Below are positions 1-8,931 of a DNA stretch of 43,642 bases, in pieces (within the stretch, counting starts at the first letter, position 1; the number at the start of each line of letters is the position of its first letter). This stretch comes from Bacteroidales bacterium UBA1077 (GTDB taxonomy: Bacteria > Bacteroidota > Bacteroidia > Bacteroidales > UBA932), in the NCBI GenBank assembly GCA_002314195.1, contig DCCQ01000076.1, positions 36,855 to 80,496 of the forward strand. The letters run 5' to 3'. A program made the position numbers and the translations under genes. The notes under the pieces are model-generated. The model was not told the DNA's origin, did no database searches, and saw nothing but the letters and a program-made list of their open reading frames with translations.

Positions 1-899
1 TCCTTGGAAAAGGTCAGGGTGAATCCTTCGTTCTTCAGAGGAAGAAGTTCCGGAGCATCTTCCATTTCTTCGAAGAAATAGTCCACCTCATCCTTGGCGA
101 ACACTTTGCTGAATGTCCATGTGCCCAGGATCGCATCCGGGACTTTTACGGAATAGAGCGTGTACTCCGCGCTCTCGTTGTCGCCAGGGATGAACCTTAC
201 GGCCTCGTCTGTGTCAACGGTCATGCCGATCTTGTCTCCGTCCTTGAAGCCATCTTTGAGTGAGAACTTGAATGTGGCCGTGGACTTGCCGGCTTTGAGG
301 ACGGCGTGAGGGCCAGGAGTTTTGTCAACGGCTTTTGTCTCGGAATCAAAGACAACGTATTGGGAGGCGTCACCGGTAATCTTAAGGGGAATGATCACGT
401 CGTCGCCAAGAGAGAGTTTGTCTCCGGAAGTGACCCCGGTCACATTGATGTTGGCGACGTAGGAACCGAGGACATCAGCCTTGGCTGACTGGAATGAATA
501 TACAAGCGTCTCCTCAGGATCGGGAGTCACAATCGTCACGAATTTGGTCCCGAGGCTGTAGCCGGACGGACACTCGATGCCAAGGTTGAGCGGACTGGCA
601 TCGGTAAGGTTCAGGTTCTTCACGCTGAACGTTCCGGTGGTCTCTCCGGCCTTGATTGTCACTGGATTGCCGGTAATCTCGAAATCGGTTCCCGCCGTCG
701 CTCCGGCTGTTGTGATCTGCACGGTGACATTCTCTGTCGCAGGTTCGCTGATGACAACATTGACATCCACGCTTCGCTTGGCGTAGACAGTGTAGAGACT
801 CTTCTCGAACTCAACCGTCGGTTTGTCATCCTTCTCGCAGGATGAGATCGTCACGGCCGTTGCGGCCGCCGCTACAAATGTCAGAAATCTTCTAAACAT
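1..899 (-). CDS. Lipoprotein with Calx-beta-like domains, 3' end missing
   Basis: The frame is open from ATG at 899 to the left edge (299 full codons), so the C-terminus lies outside the window. The protein begins with a signal peptide and lipobox (TISSC, Cys21), followed by Lys/Asp-rich residues typical of surface lipoproteins in Bacteroidota. Residues about 28-130 and 140-245 read as two beta-sandwich segments with Calx-beta-like patterns (alternating Val/Thr strands, 'AGETTGTFSV', 'AGKSTATFKF'). It is the fourth gene of the SusC/SusD locus 1 operon, 81 nt after a small lipoprotein. By position it is probably a surface glycan- or peptide-binding accessory lipoprotein. Its ligand cannot be read from the sequence and the Calx-beta assignment is by pattern only. 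Confidence 0.8.
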   Translation of the reverse strand, partial: MFRRFLTFVAAAATAVTISSCEKDDKPTVEFEKSLYTVYAKRSVDVNVVISEPATENVTVQITTAGATAGTDFEITGNPVTIKAGETTGTFSVKNLNLTDASPLNLGIECPSGYSLGTKFVTIVTPDPEETLVYSFQSAKADVLGSYVANINVTGVTSGDKLSLGDDVIIPLKITGDASQYVVFDSETKAVDKTPGPHAVLKAGKSTATFKFSLKDGFKDGDKIGMTVDTDEAVRFIPGDNESAEYTLYSVKVPDAILGTWTFSKVFAKDEVDYFFEEMEDAPELLPLKNEGFTLTFSK

Positions 900-980
900 A
901 CAGCAAATAATTAATGAAAATACTATAATACACTACTGCTTTTGTCGCATTTTGAGCTGATTTGCTTTCAAATGTTTATT

Positions 981-1199
981 TCACTTGTCGCCGCCCGCCT
1001 TGATGGCTGCCTCATACTCTGCTTTGATAGCCTTCACTTCCTCTCTCTCCGCCGCTGTAGGAATCTCTCCTTTCGGTTTGATATAGCTTTTTGAAGCATC
1101 GGAAGTCTTTGGCGGAAGTTCGTTGTAGGAGCATCCACAAAGGGTTGTGCCGACAAAAACGGCGACTAATATAGCAATTATATTCCTTTTTGTTCTCAT
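981..1199 (-). CDS. Small lipoprotein of SusC/SusD locus 1
   Basis: This 72-residue protein has a basic start (MRTKRN), a hydrophobic segment and a lipobox LCGC with the acylated Cys at position 23. The mature part is only about 50 residues, charged and probably helical near the C-terminus (AAEREEVKAIKAEYEAAIK). It lies 24 nt downstream of the SusD-like gene and upstream of the partial Calx-beta-like lipoprotein, on the same strand, so it is very likely co-transcribed. No family was recognised. An antisense or other-frame reading is unlikely because signal peptide and lipobox are intact. Confidence 0.7.
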   Translation of the reverse strand: MRTKRNIIAILVAVFVGTTLCGCSYNELPPKTSDASKSYIKPKGEIPTAAEREEVKAIKAEYEAAIKAGGDK

Positions 1200-1223
1200 T
1201 TTGCTTAAAAAATGTAAGTTTGA

Positions 1224-2630
1224 CTAATAAACATACCCAGGATTCTGCTCCAAACTTGGGTTCAGATCCACGTCTGATTTCGAGATCGGAGAGGTGTAGA
1301 GGTACTCTTTCGTGGTGTATTTCAAGCCGTTGCTGATCACCCACCATTCCGGACAGCCATTGCGCTTGAGTTCATACCATCGGTCTCCTTCCATGTAGAG
1401 TTCCTTGCGCCTTTCATCGAAAATGGCCTGAAGCAGGGGAGTGATGGCCTTGCCTTGGCAATCCACGATGATTCTTTCCCCGTCCCGTACTTCCGGAAGT
1501 GTGGCCATTGTCAGGTCGGAGACGTTCTTGATTCTGTTCCTGCGCAGCTCGTTCAGCCATTTGATGGCGGAGGCGTTGTCACCTTTGTGGTAATATGCCT
1601 CCGAGAGCATCAGCACGATCTCGGATAGGCGCACCTTGCATTCCGGAGTCTTGACATTCATCCTTTTGCTGTTGAAACTGGCCGCATAGCGAACATCACC
1701 CTCGGGCTTATCGCCGAACAATCTGATGAGTCCGGCGCTTGCGGGTCTGGAGGCCAGATAGCTTTTCGTGTAGCTGAAGTACCAGTCCAGTTCGCTGGAG
1801 TTGTTGATGTGCGAGCGGACAAGCACCTCTCCCTTCGCGTCATACTGTGCGTTGATCATGTCGGCATATTCAGAAATCGGGGTCAGTGATATTCCGCTGT
1901 GGGTGATGATGTCCTCGCAGAGCGAGATGACGCTGTCCCAGTTCTGGCACCAGAACTCAAGCTTCGCCTCGTAGGCCTTGATGATCCATTCCGTAAATAT
2001 GTACTTGGGGTCAGTTGGGTTCAACGCGAGCGCGGCTTCGAACTGGGCTTTCGTGTAGTCGTAGGTCTGGCGGATCGTGCCGCGCGCGGGTTTGTCGTTG
2101 ATGTTGAACCTGTCCACGATCGGTATTCCCGGCAGTTCTCCGGCCTTGGAGTCCGACCACGGCTGACAGAACTCCCGCAGCAGGTTGTAATAGACGATTC
2201 CTTTCATTGAATATGCCGCCGAAAGGGCACCGCGCGCAATGTCGGAGGTCCGGTCTTTCATGTTCTCTATCACTATGTTGCAGTCACGTACAACCTCCCA
2301 GCTTTCCTCATAGACTCTTTGCCGGCTGTCAATCTCCTCTCCGGCGAAGAATGTCAGATTGGCGCTCGTGCGGAGATTCGCGTCAAGATTGTCGGCGCAC
2401 CCCTCAAGATGCTTGATGGCGTCCATATTCCCGATGACATATTCATCACCGCCGCCTTCGATGTCGCGCAGGTGGTTGTGGATGATGGCGGTGAACTCTT
2501 CGTCTGTCTCCGGGATGACCTCTCCCTGCGGCTGGACGCTGAGATAGCCTTTGCAGCCGGCGGCACTCATCGCAAGCGCGAGAGCGGCGGCAGACTTGAA
2601 CATACTCTTGAATATTTCCATATTACTCAT
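1224..2630 (-). CDS. SusD/RagB-family nutrient-binding lipoprotein
   Basis: The 468-residue protein is of SusD type: lipobox AAGC (Cys26), then the N-terminal pattern 'GYLSVQPQGEVIP' common in SusD/RagB proteins, TPR-like helical segments, and a C-terminal region with 'IFDERRKELYMEGDRWYELKRNG', the conserved block of SusD proteins. SusD proteins sit on the outer face of the outer membrane as a lid over the partner SusC channel and bind the substrate before import. The gene starts 10 nt after the susC-like stop, giving the usual susC-susD order. At 468 residues it is on the short side for the family. Substrate is unknown. Confidence 0.95.
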   Translation of the reverse strand: MSNMEIFKSMFKSAAALALAMSAAGCKGYLSVQPQGEVIPETDEEFTAIIHNHLRDIEGGGDEYVIGNMDAIKHLEGCADNLDANLRTSANLTFFAGEEIDSRQRVYEESWEVVRDCNIVIENMKDRTSDIARGALSAAYSMKGIVYYNLLREFCQPWSDSKAGELPGIPIVDRFNINDKPARGTIRQTYDYTKAQFEAALALNPTDPKYIFTEWIIKAYEAKLEFWCQNWDSVISLCEDIITHSGISLTPISEYADMINAQYDAKGEVLVRSHINNSSELDWYFSYTKSYLASRPASAGLIRLFGDKPEGDVRYAASFNSKRMNVKTPECKVRLSEIVLMLSEAYYHKGDNASAIKWLNELRRNRIKNVSDLTMATLPEVRDGERIIVDCQGKAITPLLQAIFDERRKELYMEGDRWYELKRNGCPEWWVISNGLKYTTKEYLYTSPISKSDVDLNPSLEQNPGYVY

Positions 2631-2640
2631 TTCAAATCAT

Positions 2641-5600
2641 TTAGAATTCGACATTGATGCCTCCGGACACGCTTCTTGTGGTCGGATAGGTCGCTCCCGG
2701 AATCTCCGGGTCCATTCCGTCGTACCCGGTGAACGTGAAGAAGTTGTTCATCGAAACATTGAAACTCAAGCCTCTCATCCTCAACTTTTTCACGGCCGCG
2801 GAAGGCAGCGAGTAGGTAAGGATTATCGACTTGATGCGGACGTAGGAGTTGTTCTTCAGATAAATCGCATCAACGATGCTGGCATCCATCGGGTTGTAGG
2901 ATGAGAAGTTGTACTTGGCGTCGTAGTAGTCGTAGATGCGCGGGTATTTCACTCCGGTCGTGTGGCCAACGGTCCATCTGTTCGTCCTGTCCTTCTCCAC
3001 GTTGAGGTGGTTGCCGTAAAGGTCGCTGAACTGAGACTGGACGGTCTCGGTGCTGACTCCGCTGTGGGAAGTGTTGCTGTAGCTGGCAGGGTAGCGCATC
3101 TTCTCGTAGGTCTTCGAGCCGAGCGAGAACATTCCGCTGACGCTCAGCTTCAATTGCTTCCACGAGGCGGATAGGTTGAATCCTCCGGTGTAAGGGGCGA
3201 TTGTCGTGCCGAGGTAGTAGCGGTAGTTGTCCGGCTTGTTGAGGTCGGTGGCTGTCGCTATCTGCGCGTCCGGACGCAGCTTGAACTGGTAGAGACCGGT
3301 GTCGGAAGCTATCCCTGAATATTTCCCGCTGAAGATCGCCCCGGTAGGATAACCTTCCACGTAGCGGTCCTTGGATGTGATTCCGCTTGTGGAGACGGGG
3401 TTGTATTTCAGAACCTTGTTGTAGTTGTAGGCGAAGTTGACTGCGGCACTGACGGCCCAGTCCTTCTTCTGAAGAAGTTTGCCGTTCACCGTGACCTCCA
3501 CGCCGTTGTTCATTATGTCGGCGGCGTTGAAATAGACGTAGGTGAATCCGGTCGTGCTCTGGACAGGGGAGGACGTGACCACATCCGTGCTGAGGCGATA
3601 GTAATATTCAGTGTTCACCGTCAGCCTGTCTTTCCAGAGGCCGAAGTCCAGCCCCACTTTAGCGTCACGTGTCTTCTCCCAGCCGAGATCCGGGTTCGGG
3701 GCCGACGGGATGGTGCCGAGGTTGAAGGTCTCGTCTCCGAAGTAGCGGTACTGCTGCTGGAGGTACTGCATCACAAGAAGATGCGATGTGCTTGTGTTCA
3801 CGTCGCCCGTGAAACCGTAGGCGGCGCGCAGTGTGGCGTGGGACACCGCCGGAATATTCGTCATCCAGTTCTCCTCGCCCAGATGCCACGCCGCTCCCGC
3901 GCTCCAGGTCGGGTTGAACTGCCGGTTGCTTCCGAAGTTGGAGCTCCCGTCGGTCCTGAACGACGCGTTTAGCACGATCGTCTTGCCGAGGTAGTAGTCG
4001 GCCGAGGCGTAGAACGAAGCGTAGCGGGTCTTGCTGAAATATTCCCCGTTCAGTTTCTCGACTTCCCTCAACCATTCGTCCTGTGGACCGCTGATGCTTG
4101 GCAGCGAGGTGGTTCCGGTCTTGGGGTCGTAGTTGTAGCGCTTCGTGAATATTGTATTGGCGTCCGAGCCTCTCAACTCCGCTCCGGCCAGCACATTGAC
4201 TGTGTGAAGCTCCCCGAAGGTCTTGTTGAAGGCGAAGTGACCGCGCGTGACATAGCTGTTCCTGTTGGTCCTGTTCTGGGATATGCTTCCGTAGAGGTTG
4301 GTCTGCGAACGGTCATCACTTCCAAGCCTGTCACGGAAGGCCGTGTAGGTGTCCTTGTCCACGATCTTGTCGGTGGAGTTGTTCGCGAATGAATATGACG
4401 CCAGCCCGACGAAATGCAGCGGCTCTGCGATCTTGAAATCGACCTGTGCCCTGAAAGTTCCGTTTGTGTTCTTTGTGGAACTGTAGTTGGAGTCCAGCTC
4501 ACGGAGGAGGCTGAACCCGTTTTTCGGCATCACCTGCTCGACCCCACGGCCGTTGTTGTAGCCGAGTGTGAACCATGTGTTGTCTGCGGCGTAGGAACCG
4601 TCCTCGTTGTACGCCTTCTCGTACGGATTGGAGAAGTAGGCGTAGTAGAAAGGATCGACGCTTGAATATGGCATCCTGGATTCCTGCCTCGCCGCTTCCA
4701 TTCCGATGTCGATGCGGATCCAGTCCACAGGCTTGAGAGTCATCTTGGAGTTGACGTTGTACCTTCTGTAACTGTTGTGGATCAGCATTCCATCCTCGTC
4801 ATTGACACCGAGTGCAACGTAGTAGGTGTTCTTCTCCGAACCTCCGCTTAGGGAAAGATGGTGGCCCTGCGAGAATGCGTTCCTGAACAAAAGACCGTAC
4901 CAGTCGGTGTCGTTGTTCCTCAGAGACGCTATGTACTCGTTCTGGGCGTTGACATCACCCTTGTACTTGGCGAAATCCCCGAGTCCAGCTCTGATCTGTC
5001 CGACTATTCCGACCACCGGATAGACTATCGTGTTGTCGGTCAGCGATTCCTCGTACTTGTCAGCGGAGAACTCATTCCAAAGTTCATCCTCCCAGGCCAG
5101 TTTCTCGGCGGAGTTCATCAGGTTCAGTGTCCTCTGCGGCTTGATTGACATCGTGAAAGTGTTGTTGTAGTTGATCCTCATCTTCCCGGCCTCGCCCTTC
5201 TTAGTGGTCACGACGATGACACCGTTAGCGGCTCTTGATCCGTAGATCGCCGCCGCGGCCGCGTCCTTCAGGATGGTGATGCTCTCGATGTCGTTGGGGT
5301 TGATGTTGCCGATGCCGTTCACGAATATGTCGTCGAAGCCTCCGGTGGCAAGTTGCTCGGAGCTGAGACTAGGGGAGTCACTCTGCATAGGCACTCCGTC
5401 CACCACCCAGAGCGGCTGGCTGGTCCCCGAGAGGTTGTTCGCTCCTCTGATCCGGATTCTGGACTGGGTTCCCGGCTGACCGGAAGTAGCCGAGACCGCC
5501 ACACCTGCGACCTCACCCTGCATCAACGCATCTACTGACGAGACGGCCTTGGCCTCGAACTTGTCCGAATTGATTACAGCCACAGAACCGGTTATCCTCT

Positions 5601-5976
5601 TGACCGTGGTCTGTGCGTATCCGGTCACGACAACCTGATCCAGCTGCGTGCTTTCCCACTCCATCACGATGGAGATGTTCTCGGTTTTCCCTGGAACTAT
5701 CTTGTAGACAACGTCTTTCATCCCGACCGAGGAAAACAGCACGGATTCTGTCCCTGCAGGAACCTTGAAACTGAACTTCCCGTCCAGATCGGTGGTAGTT
5801 CCCGAGGCTTTTTTCTGTACTGAGATGATTCCTGCTCCGATCACTGGTGCGCCGTCCGTGTCAGTCACCTTTCCGGTAAGCAGAATCCCTTGTGCAGCGG
5901 CCGTCATCTGCGTCAGCAAAAGCGCTGCGATCCAGACAAATCCGCATCTCCGAAGTTTGGATAGTAACTCGTTCAT
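2641..5976 (-). CDS. SusC/RagA-family TonB-linked outer membrane protein
   Basis: This is a TonB-dependent transporter of SusC type. From the start used here (MNELLSKLRR) it has a signal peptide ending near 'MTAAAQ', a carboxypeptidase-regulatory-like domain ('LLTGKVTDTDGAPVIGAGI'), a TonB-box region ('QVVVTGYAQTTVKRITGSV'), a plug domain with the SusC hallmark 'NPNDIESITILKDAAAAAIYGSRAANG', and a long beta-barrel ending in a C-terminal Phe (NVEF). The frame is open up to 6018, which would add 14 residues. The later ATG gives a more normal signal peptide and a roughly 55-nt leader from the promoter box at 6039-6046. It heads the locus 1 operon with the SusD gene downstream. Confidence 0.95.
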   Translation of the reverse strand: MNELLSKLRRCGFVWIAALLLTQMTAAAQGILLTGKVTDTDGAPVIGAGIISVQKKASGTTTDLDGKFSFKVPAGTESVLFSSVGMKDVVYKIVPGKTENISIVMEWESTQLDQVVVTGYAQTTVKRITGSVAVINSDKFEAKAVSSVDALMQGEVAGVAVSATSGQPGTQSRIRIRGANNLSGTSQPLWVVDGVPMQSDSPSLSSEQLATGGFDDIFVNGIGNINPNDIESITILKDAAAAAIYGSRAANGVIVVTTKKGEAGKMRINYNNTFTMSIKPQRTLNLMNSAEKLAWEDELWNEFSADKYEESLTDNTIVYPVVGIVGQIRAGLGDFAKYKGDVNAQNEYIASLRNNDTDWYGLLFRNAFSQGHHLSLSGGSEKNTYYVALGVNDEDGMLIHNSYRRYNVNSKMTLKPVDWIRIDIGMEAARQESRMPYSSVDPFYYAYFSNPYEKAYNEDGSYAADNTWFTLGYNNGRGVEQVMPKNGFSLLRELDSNYSSTKNTNGTFRAQVDFKIAEPLHFVGLASYSFANNSTDKIVDKDTYTAFRDRLGSDDRSQTNLYGSISQNRTNRNSYVTRGHFAFNKTFGELHTVNVLAGAELRGSDANTIFTKRYNYDPKTGTTSLPSISGPQDEWLREVEKLNGEYFSKTRYASFYASADYYLGKTIVLNASFRTDGSSNFGSNRQFNPTWSAGAAWHLGEENWMTNIPAVSHATLRAAYGFTGDVNTSTSHLLVMQYLQQQYRYFGDETFNLGTIPSAPNPDLGWEKTRDAKVGLDFGLWKDRLTVNTEYYYRLSTDVVTSSPVQSTTGFTYVYFNAADIMNNGVEVTVNGKLLQKKDWAVSAAVNFAYNYNKVLKYNPVSTSGITSKDRYVEGYPTGAIFSGKYSGIASDTGLYQFKLRPDAQIATATDLNKPDNYRYYLGTTIAPYTGGFNLSASWKQLKLSVSGMFSLGSKTYEKMRYPASYSNTSHSGVSTETVQSQFSDLYGNHLNVEKDRTNRWTVGHTTGVKYPRIYDYYDAKYNFSSYNPMDASIVDAIYLKNNSYVRIKSIILTYSLPSAAVKKLRMRGLSFNVSMNNFFTFTGYDGMDPEIPGATYPTTRSVSGGINVEF

Positions 5977-6038
5977 ATCTTGTACTTTTAGCAAATCTTT
6001 TCCCGTCTTTCGCACCATTGTGCCCAGGACGTAAATCG

Positions 6039-6046
6039 CAAATGTA
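6039..6046 (-). promoter_or_regulatory. Bacteroidota -7 promoter box before SusC locus 1
   Basis: On the minus strand the box reads TACATTTG, a full match to the Bacteroidota -7 consensus TAnnTTTG. Transcription would start near 6032 and run through the SusC/SusD locus 1 genes. A -33 element is not obvious. It is divergent from the box at 6132-6139. Confidence 0.6.
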
Positions 6047-6131
6047 CAAAATTGCGGATAAAATCGTAGCTCCTAACTTATAATCCAAGGGCTGATTTGT
6101 AGGACAGGACGGTAATGCGCAAGTTTTTATG

Positions 6132-6139
6132 TAAATTTG
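6132..6139 (+). promoter_or_regulatory. Bacteroidota -7 promoter box before the LMW phosphatase
   Basis: The box reads TAAATTTG, matching TAnnTTTG. A transcript starting about 7 nt downstream (near 6146) would have a leader of about 16 nt before ATG 6162. It would also exclude the in-frame GTG at 6144 as a start. Confidence 0.6.
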
Positions 6140-6161
6140 CATTGTGGAAATCACATATGAC

Positions 6162-6629
6162 ATGAAGAGTATCCTTTTCATCTGCCACGGGAATATCTGC
6201 AGAAGTCCGATGGCGGAATTCATAATGAAAGACATGGCACGGAAGGCCGGGGTGGCTTTGCGGGTCGGTTCGGCGGCTGTGTCTTACGAGGAGGAAGGGA
6301 ATGACATCTACCCGCCGGCTAAACGGACGCTGCAGGCTCATGGAATTCCGTTCTCACGGCATTATGCCCACCGCATTTCAGATTCTGAGGCCTCTGAATA
6401 TGACGTCATTGTCATCATGGATTCTTCAAATCAGCGTCTCTTGTCGCACATAATCAGTCCGCTTAACATGACCAAGGTCCACAAGATGATGGAATATGCC
6501 GGCAAGGCTTCTGACGTTTCCGACCCGTGGTACACAGGGGATTTCGAGAGAACCTACCGGGACATAACAGAAGGGTGCGAGGGACTGTTGGTGTCATTGA
6601 AGGACAGCGGGTACGATAAGAACTTATGA
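6162..6629 (+). CDS. Low-molecular-weight protein-tyrosine phosphatase
   Basis: The protein has the LMW-PTP P-loop CX5RS near the start (ICHGNICRSP; nucleophile Cys8, Arg14 from this ATG) and the general-acid motif DPWYTGD about 110 residues later, as in cytoplasmic LMW phosphatases. It is 155 residues, normal for the family. The upstream in-frame GTG at 6144 would start on the predicted transcription start, so ATG 6162 is preferred. It is divergent from the SusC operon and followed 64 nt later by crcB on the same strand. Substrate is unknown; relatives act on phosphotyrosine or arsenate. Confidence 0.92.
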   Translation: MKSILFICHGNICRSPMAEFIMKDMARKAGVALRVGSAAVSYEEEGNDIYPPAKRTLQAHGIPFSRHYAHRISDSEASEYDVIVIMDSSNQRLLSHIISPLNMTKVHKMMEYAGKASDVSDPWYTGDFERTYRDITEGCEGLLVSLKDSGYDKNL

Positions 6630-6693
6630 ATATGCTGAATCAGAAACTTGTACTACAACATGTGGAGGATTTTACGATAATGTGAGGTGACAA

Positions 6694-7074
6694 ATGATAC
6701 GCACATTACTATTCATAGGAGGAGGAAGTTTCCTCGGGGGAATCGCAAGATATTTGGTGAAAACCGGTTGTGGCAAATTGTTCCCTGCCGCCACACTTCC
6801 GCTCGGTACGATGGTGGCCAATGTCGCCGGCTGTTTCCTGATCGGCCTGTTCTACGGTCTCGCCTCCCGACACGACGCAATGTCTCAGGACATGCTTACG
6901 TTCCTGACCGTCGGCTTCTGCGGCGGTTTCACCACATTATCGACATTCATGAACGAGAATATGTCCATGCTTCAGGGAGGAGAATTGTTCAGTTCGTTGT
7001 TTTATACAGTGCTGAGCTTGGTCCTCGGCTTGATGTTCCTGTACCTTGGCAGCCTCGCCTCAAGGATTTTCTGA
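6694..7074 (+). CDS. crcB: CrcB/Fluc fluoride exporter
   Basis: The 126-residue protein has four hydrophobic segments and the Fluc motifs: the pore Asn in 'MVANVAGCF' (Asn43) and the 'GFCGGFTTLSTF' stretch (about 74-85) carrying the Phe and Thr/Ser residues that line the fluoride pathway and central Na+ site. Family members form dual-topology dimers that export fluoride. Length is normal. The 64-nt gap upstream shows no convincing fluoride riboswitch. A transcript from the phosphatase gene may read into it. Confidence 0.93.
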   Translation: MIRTLLFIGGGSFLGGIARYLVKTGCGKLFPAATLPLGTMVANVAGCFLIGLFYGLASRHDAMSQDMLTFLTVGFCGGFTTLSTFMNENMSMLQGGELFSSLFYTVLSLVLGLMFLYLGSLASRIF

Positions 7075-7081
7075 TGTAGGA

Positions 7082-7115
7082 CAAAAAAACAGGCTGGCCA
7101 GAAACCTGACCAGCC
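7082..7115 (-). terminator. Rho-independent terminator after pckA
   Basis: On the minus strand GGCTGGTCAG and CTGGCCAGCC form a 10-bp stem (one T-G pair) with a 4-nt loop, followed directly by TGTTTTTTTG. It lies 24 nt past the pckA stop, in the convergent gap with crcB. Confidence 0.85.
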
Positions 7116-7139
7116 ATATTCGTGTATGACAGTAGTCGA

Positions 7140-8744
7140 TTAGAGCTGAGGACCAGCCTTGACGAGAGCCTTTCCGGCCCGGTGGGACTCGTACTTCTTG
7201 AAGTTCTTGATGAACCTTGCGGCGAGATCCTTCGCCTTCTCCTCCCACTGCGCAGGATCGGCATAGGTGTCGCGTGGGTCAAGGATGTGCGGATCAACAC
7301 CCTCAAGCTTTGTAGGAACCACGAAGTTGAAGTAAGGAATGGTCTTGGTAGGGGCAGCGTCGATGCTGTGATCCAGAATGGCGTCGATGATTCCACGGGT
7401 GTCGCGGATGGAGATTCTCTTCCCGGTTCCGTTCCAACCTGTGTTCACGAGGTAAGCCTTGGCATCGCTCTTCTTCATCTTCTTGACGAGCTCCTCGGCG
7501 TACTTTGTAGGGTGAAGCTCAAGGAAGGCCTGTCCGAAGCAGGCTGAGAAAGTAGGGGTTGGCTCGGTGATTCCGCGCTCTGTGCCTGCCAGTTTAGCGG
7601 TGAAGCCTGAGAGGAAGTAGTACTTGGTCTGCTCAGGGCTAAGGATTGACACTGGAGGAAGAACTCCGAAGGCATCGGCTGAGAGGAAGATTACCTGCTT
7701 TGCCGCGGGACCCTGTGACTCTGGACGAACAATGTTCTTGATGTGATAGATAGGGTAGGAGACACGGGTGTTCTCGGTCACGCTCTTGTCGCAGAAGTCG
7801 ATCTTGCCGTTCGCGTCAACGGTGACGTTCTCAAGAAGGGCGTCGCGGCTGATCGCGTTGTAGATGTCAGGTTCTGACTCTTTGTCAAGGTTGATCACCT
7901 TGGCATAGCAGCCGCCCTCGAAGTTGAACACACCCTTGTTGTCCCAGCCGTGCTCATCATCACCGATAAGCTTACGTTTAGGGTCGGTGGAAAGGGTGGT
8001 CTTGCCGGTTCCGGAGAGGCCGAAGAAGATGGCTGTGTTCTCGCCGTTCATGTCGGTGTTGGCAGAGCAGTGCATGGATGCGATGCCCTTGAGTGGCAGG
8101 TAATAGTTCATCATTGAGAACATACCCTTCTTCATCTCGCCTCCGTACCATGTGTTGAGGATTACCTGCTCTTTGCTGGTCACGTTGAAAGCAACACAGG
8201 TGTCGCTGCGCAGTCCCAATTCCTCGTGGTTCGCGACCTTGGCCTTTGAAGCGCAATAAACAACGAAATCAGGCTCCTGGTCGAACTCTTCCTGGTTCTT
8301 TGGGCGGATGAACATGTTGGTCACGAAGTGAGCCTGCCATGCAACCTCCATAATGAAGCGGACCTTCATGCGGGTGTCCTTGTGGGTTCCGCAGAAGCCA
8401 TCGACAACGAAAAGCCTCTTTCCGGAAAGTTCCTGCTGGGCGGTCTTCCTTACAACTTTCCAAACCTTCTCTGACATCGGGTGGTTGTCGTTAGGGTACT
8501 CAGGAGTGTTCCACCATACGGTGTCCTTTGAGTTCTTGTCCATAACGATGTACTTGTCCTTAGGAGAACGTCCGGTGTAGATGCCGGTCATGACGTTGAT
8601 GGCGCCGAGCTCGGTAACCTGACCTTTCTCGTAGCCCTCAAGCTCAGGCTTTGTCTCCTCATTGTAGAGAACCTCGTAAGTCGGATTGTAAAGGACTTCC
8701 TTCACATTCTTGATTCCGTACTTGCTTAAATCCATCTTAGGCAT
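7140..8744 (-). CDS. pckA: Phosphoenolpyruvate carboxykinase (ATP)
   Basis: The 534-residue protein converts oxaloacetate plus ATP to phosphoenolpyruvate, CO2 and ADP, or runs in reverse for CO2 fixation in succinate-producing anaerobes. Seen motifs are 'YTGRSPKDKYIV' (oxaloacetate-binding Arg), the kinase-1a loop 'GLSGTGKTTLS', the metal-binding 'IGDDEHGW', and 'ENTRVSYPI' with the adenine-region Arg. Length is typical of the ATP-dependent class. A promoter box lies at 8793-8800 and a strong terminator follows, so it is probably monocistronic. It is the only gene of this size in the window with no GAATAT/ATATTC hexamer. Confidence 0.98.
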   Translation of the reverse strand: MPKMDLSKYGIKNVKEVLYNPTYEVLYNEETKPELEGYEKGQVTELGAINVMTGIYTGRSPKDKYIVMDKNSKDTVWWNTPEYPNDNHPMSEKVWKVVRKTAQQELSGKRLFVVDGFCGTHKDTRMKVRFIMEVAWQAHFVTNMFIRPKNQEEFDQEPDFVVYCASKAKVANHEELGLRSDTCVAFNVTSKEQVILNTWYGGEMKKGMFSMMNYYLPLKGIASMHCSANTDMNGENTAIFFGLSGTGKTTLSTDPKRKLIGDDEHGWDNKGVFNFEGGCYAKVINLDKESEPDIYNAISRDALLENVTVDANGKIDFCDKSVTENTRVSYPIYHIKNIVRPESQGPAAKQVIFLSADAFGVLPPVSILSPEQTKYYFLSGFTAKLAGTERGITEPTPTFSACFGQAFLELHPTKYAEELVKKMKKSDAKAYLVNTGWNGTGKRISIRDTRGIIDAILDHSIDAAPTKTIPYFNFVVPTKLEGVDPHILDPRDTYADPAQWEEKAKDLAARFIKNFKKYESHRAGKALVKAGPQL

Positions 8745-8792
8745 AGTAAAATGTGTTTTTATAAAGTTAAACTTATTCTCTCAAAAGCGCCG

Positions 8793-8800
8793 CAAATTTA
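8793..8800 (-). promoter_or_regulatory. Bacteroidota -7 promoter box before pckA
   Basis: The minus strand reads TAAATTTG, matching TAnnTTTG. A start near 8786 gives a leader of about 40 nt to the pckA ATG at 8744. Confidence 0.6.
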
Positions 8801-8844
8801 AGGAATTTTTATCCATTACTCAAATGAGTAAGCGATTAATTTCG

Positions 8845-8852
8845 TACATTTG
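8845..8852 (+). promoter_or_regulatory. Bacteroidota -7 promoter box before recQ
   Basis: The plus strand reads TACATTTG, matching TAnnTTTG. A start near 8859 would give a leader of about 73 nt to recQ. It is divergent from the pckA box 45 bp away. Confidence 0.5.
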
Positions 8853-8931
8853 CTTCGCCGGCGTGGTTCCCTGCAAATAGTTTGCCAGCGGAATACGCAA
8901 AAGGTTGTGATAAAACGGTTTAACAATAATC

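Noticed and set aside
2870..5538. Many long antisense frames across the SusC genes
   Set aside because: They are shadows caused by GC-rich third positions; none has a signal peptide, family motif or promoter box.
6630..6693. Fluoride riboswitch before crcB
   Set aside because: The 64-nt gap is too short and lacks the conserved pseudoknot and stem pattern I would expect.
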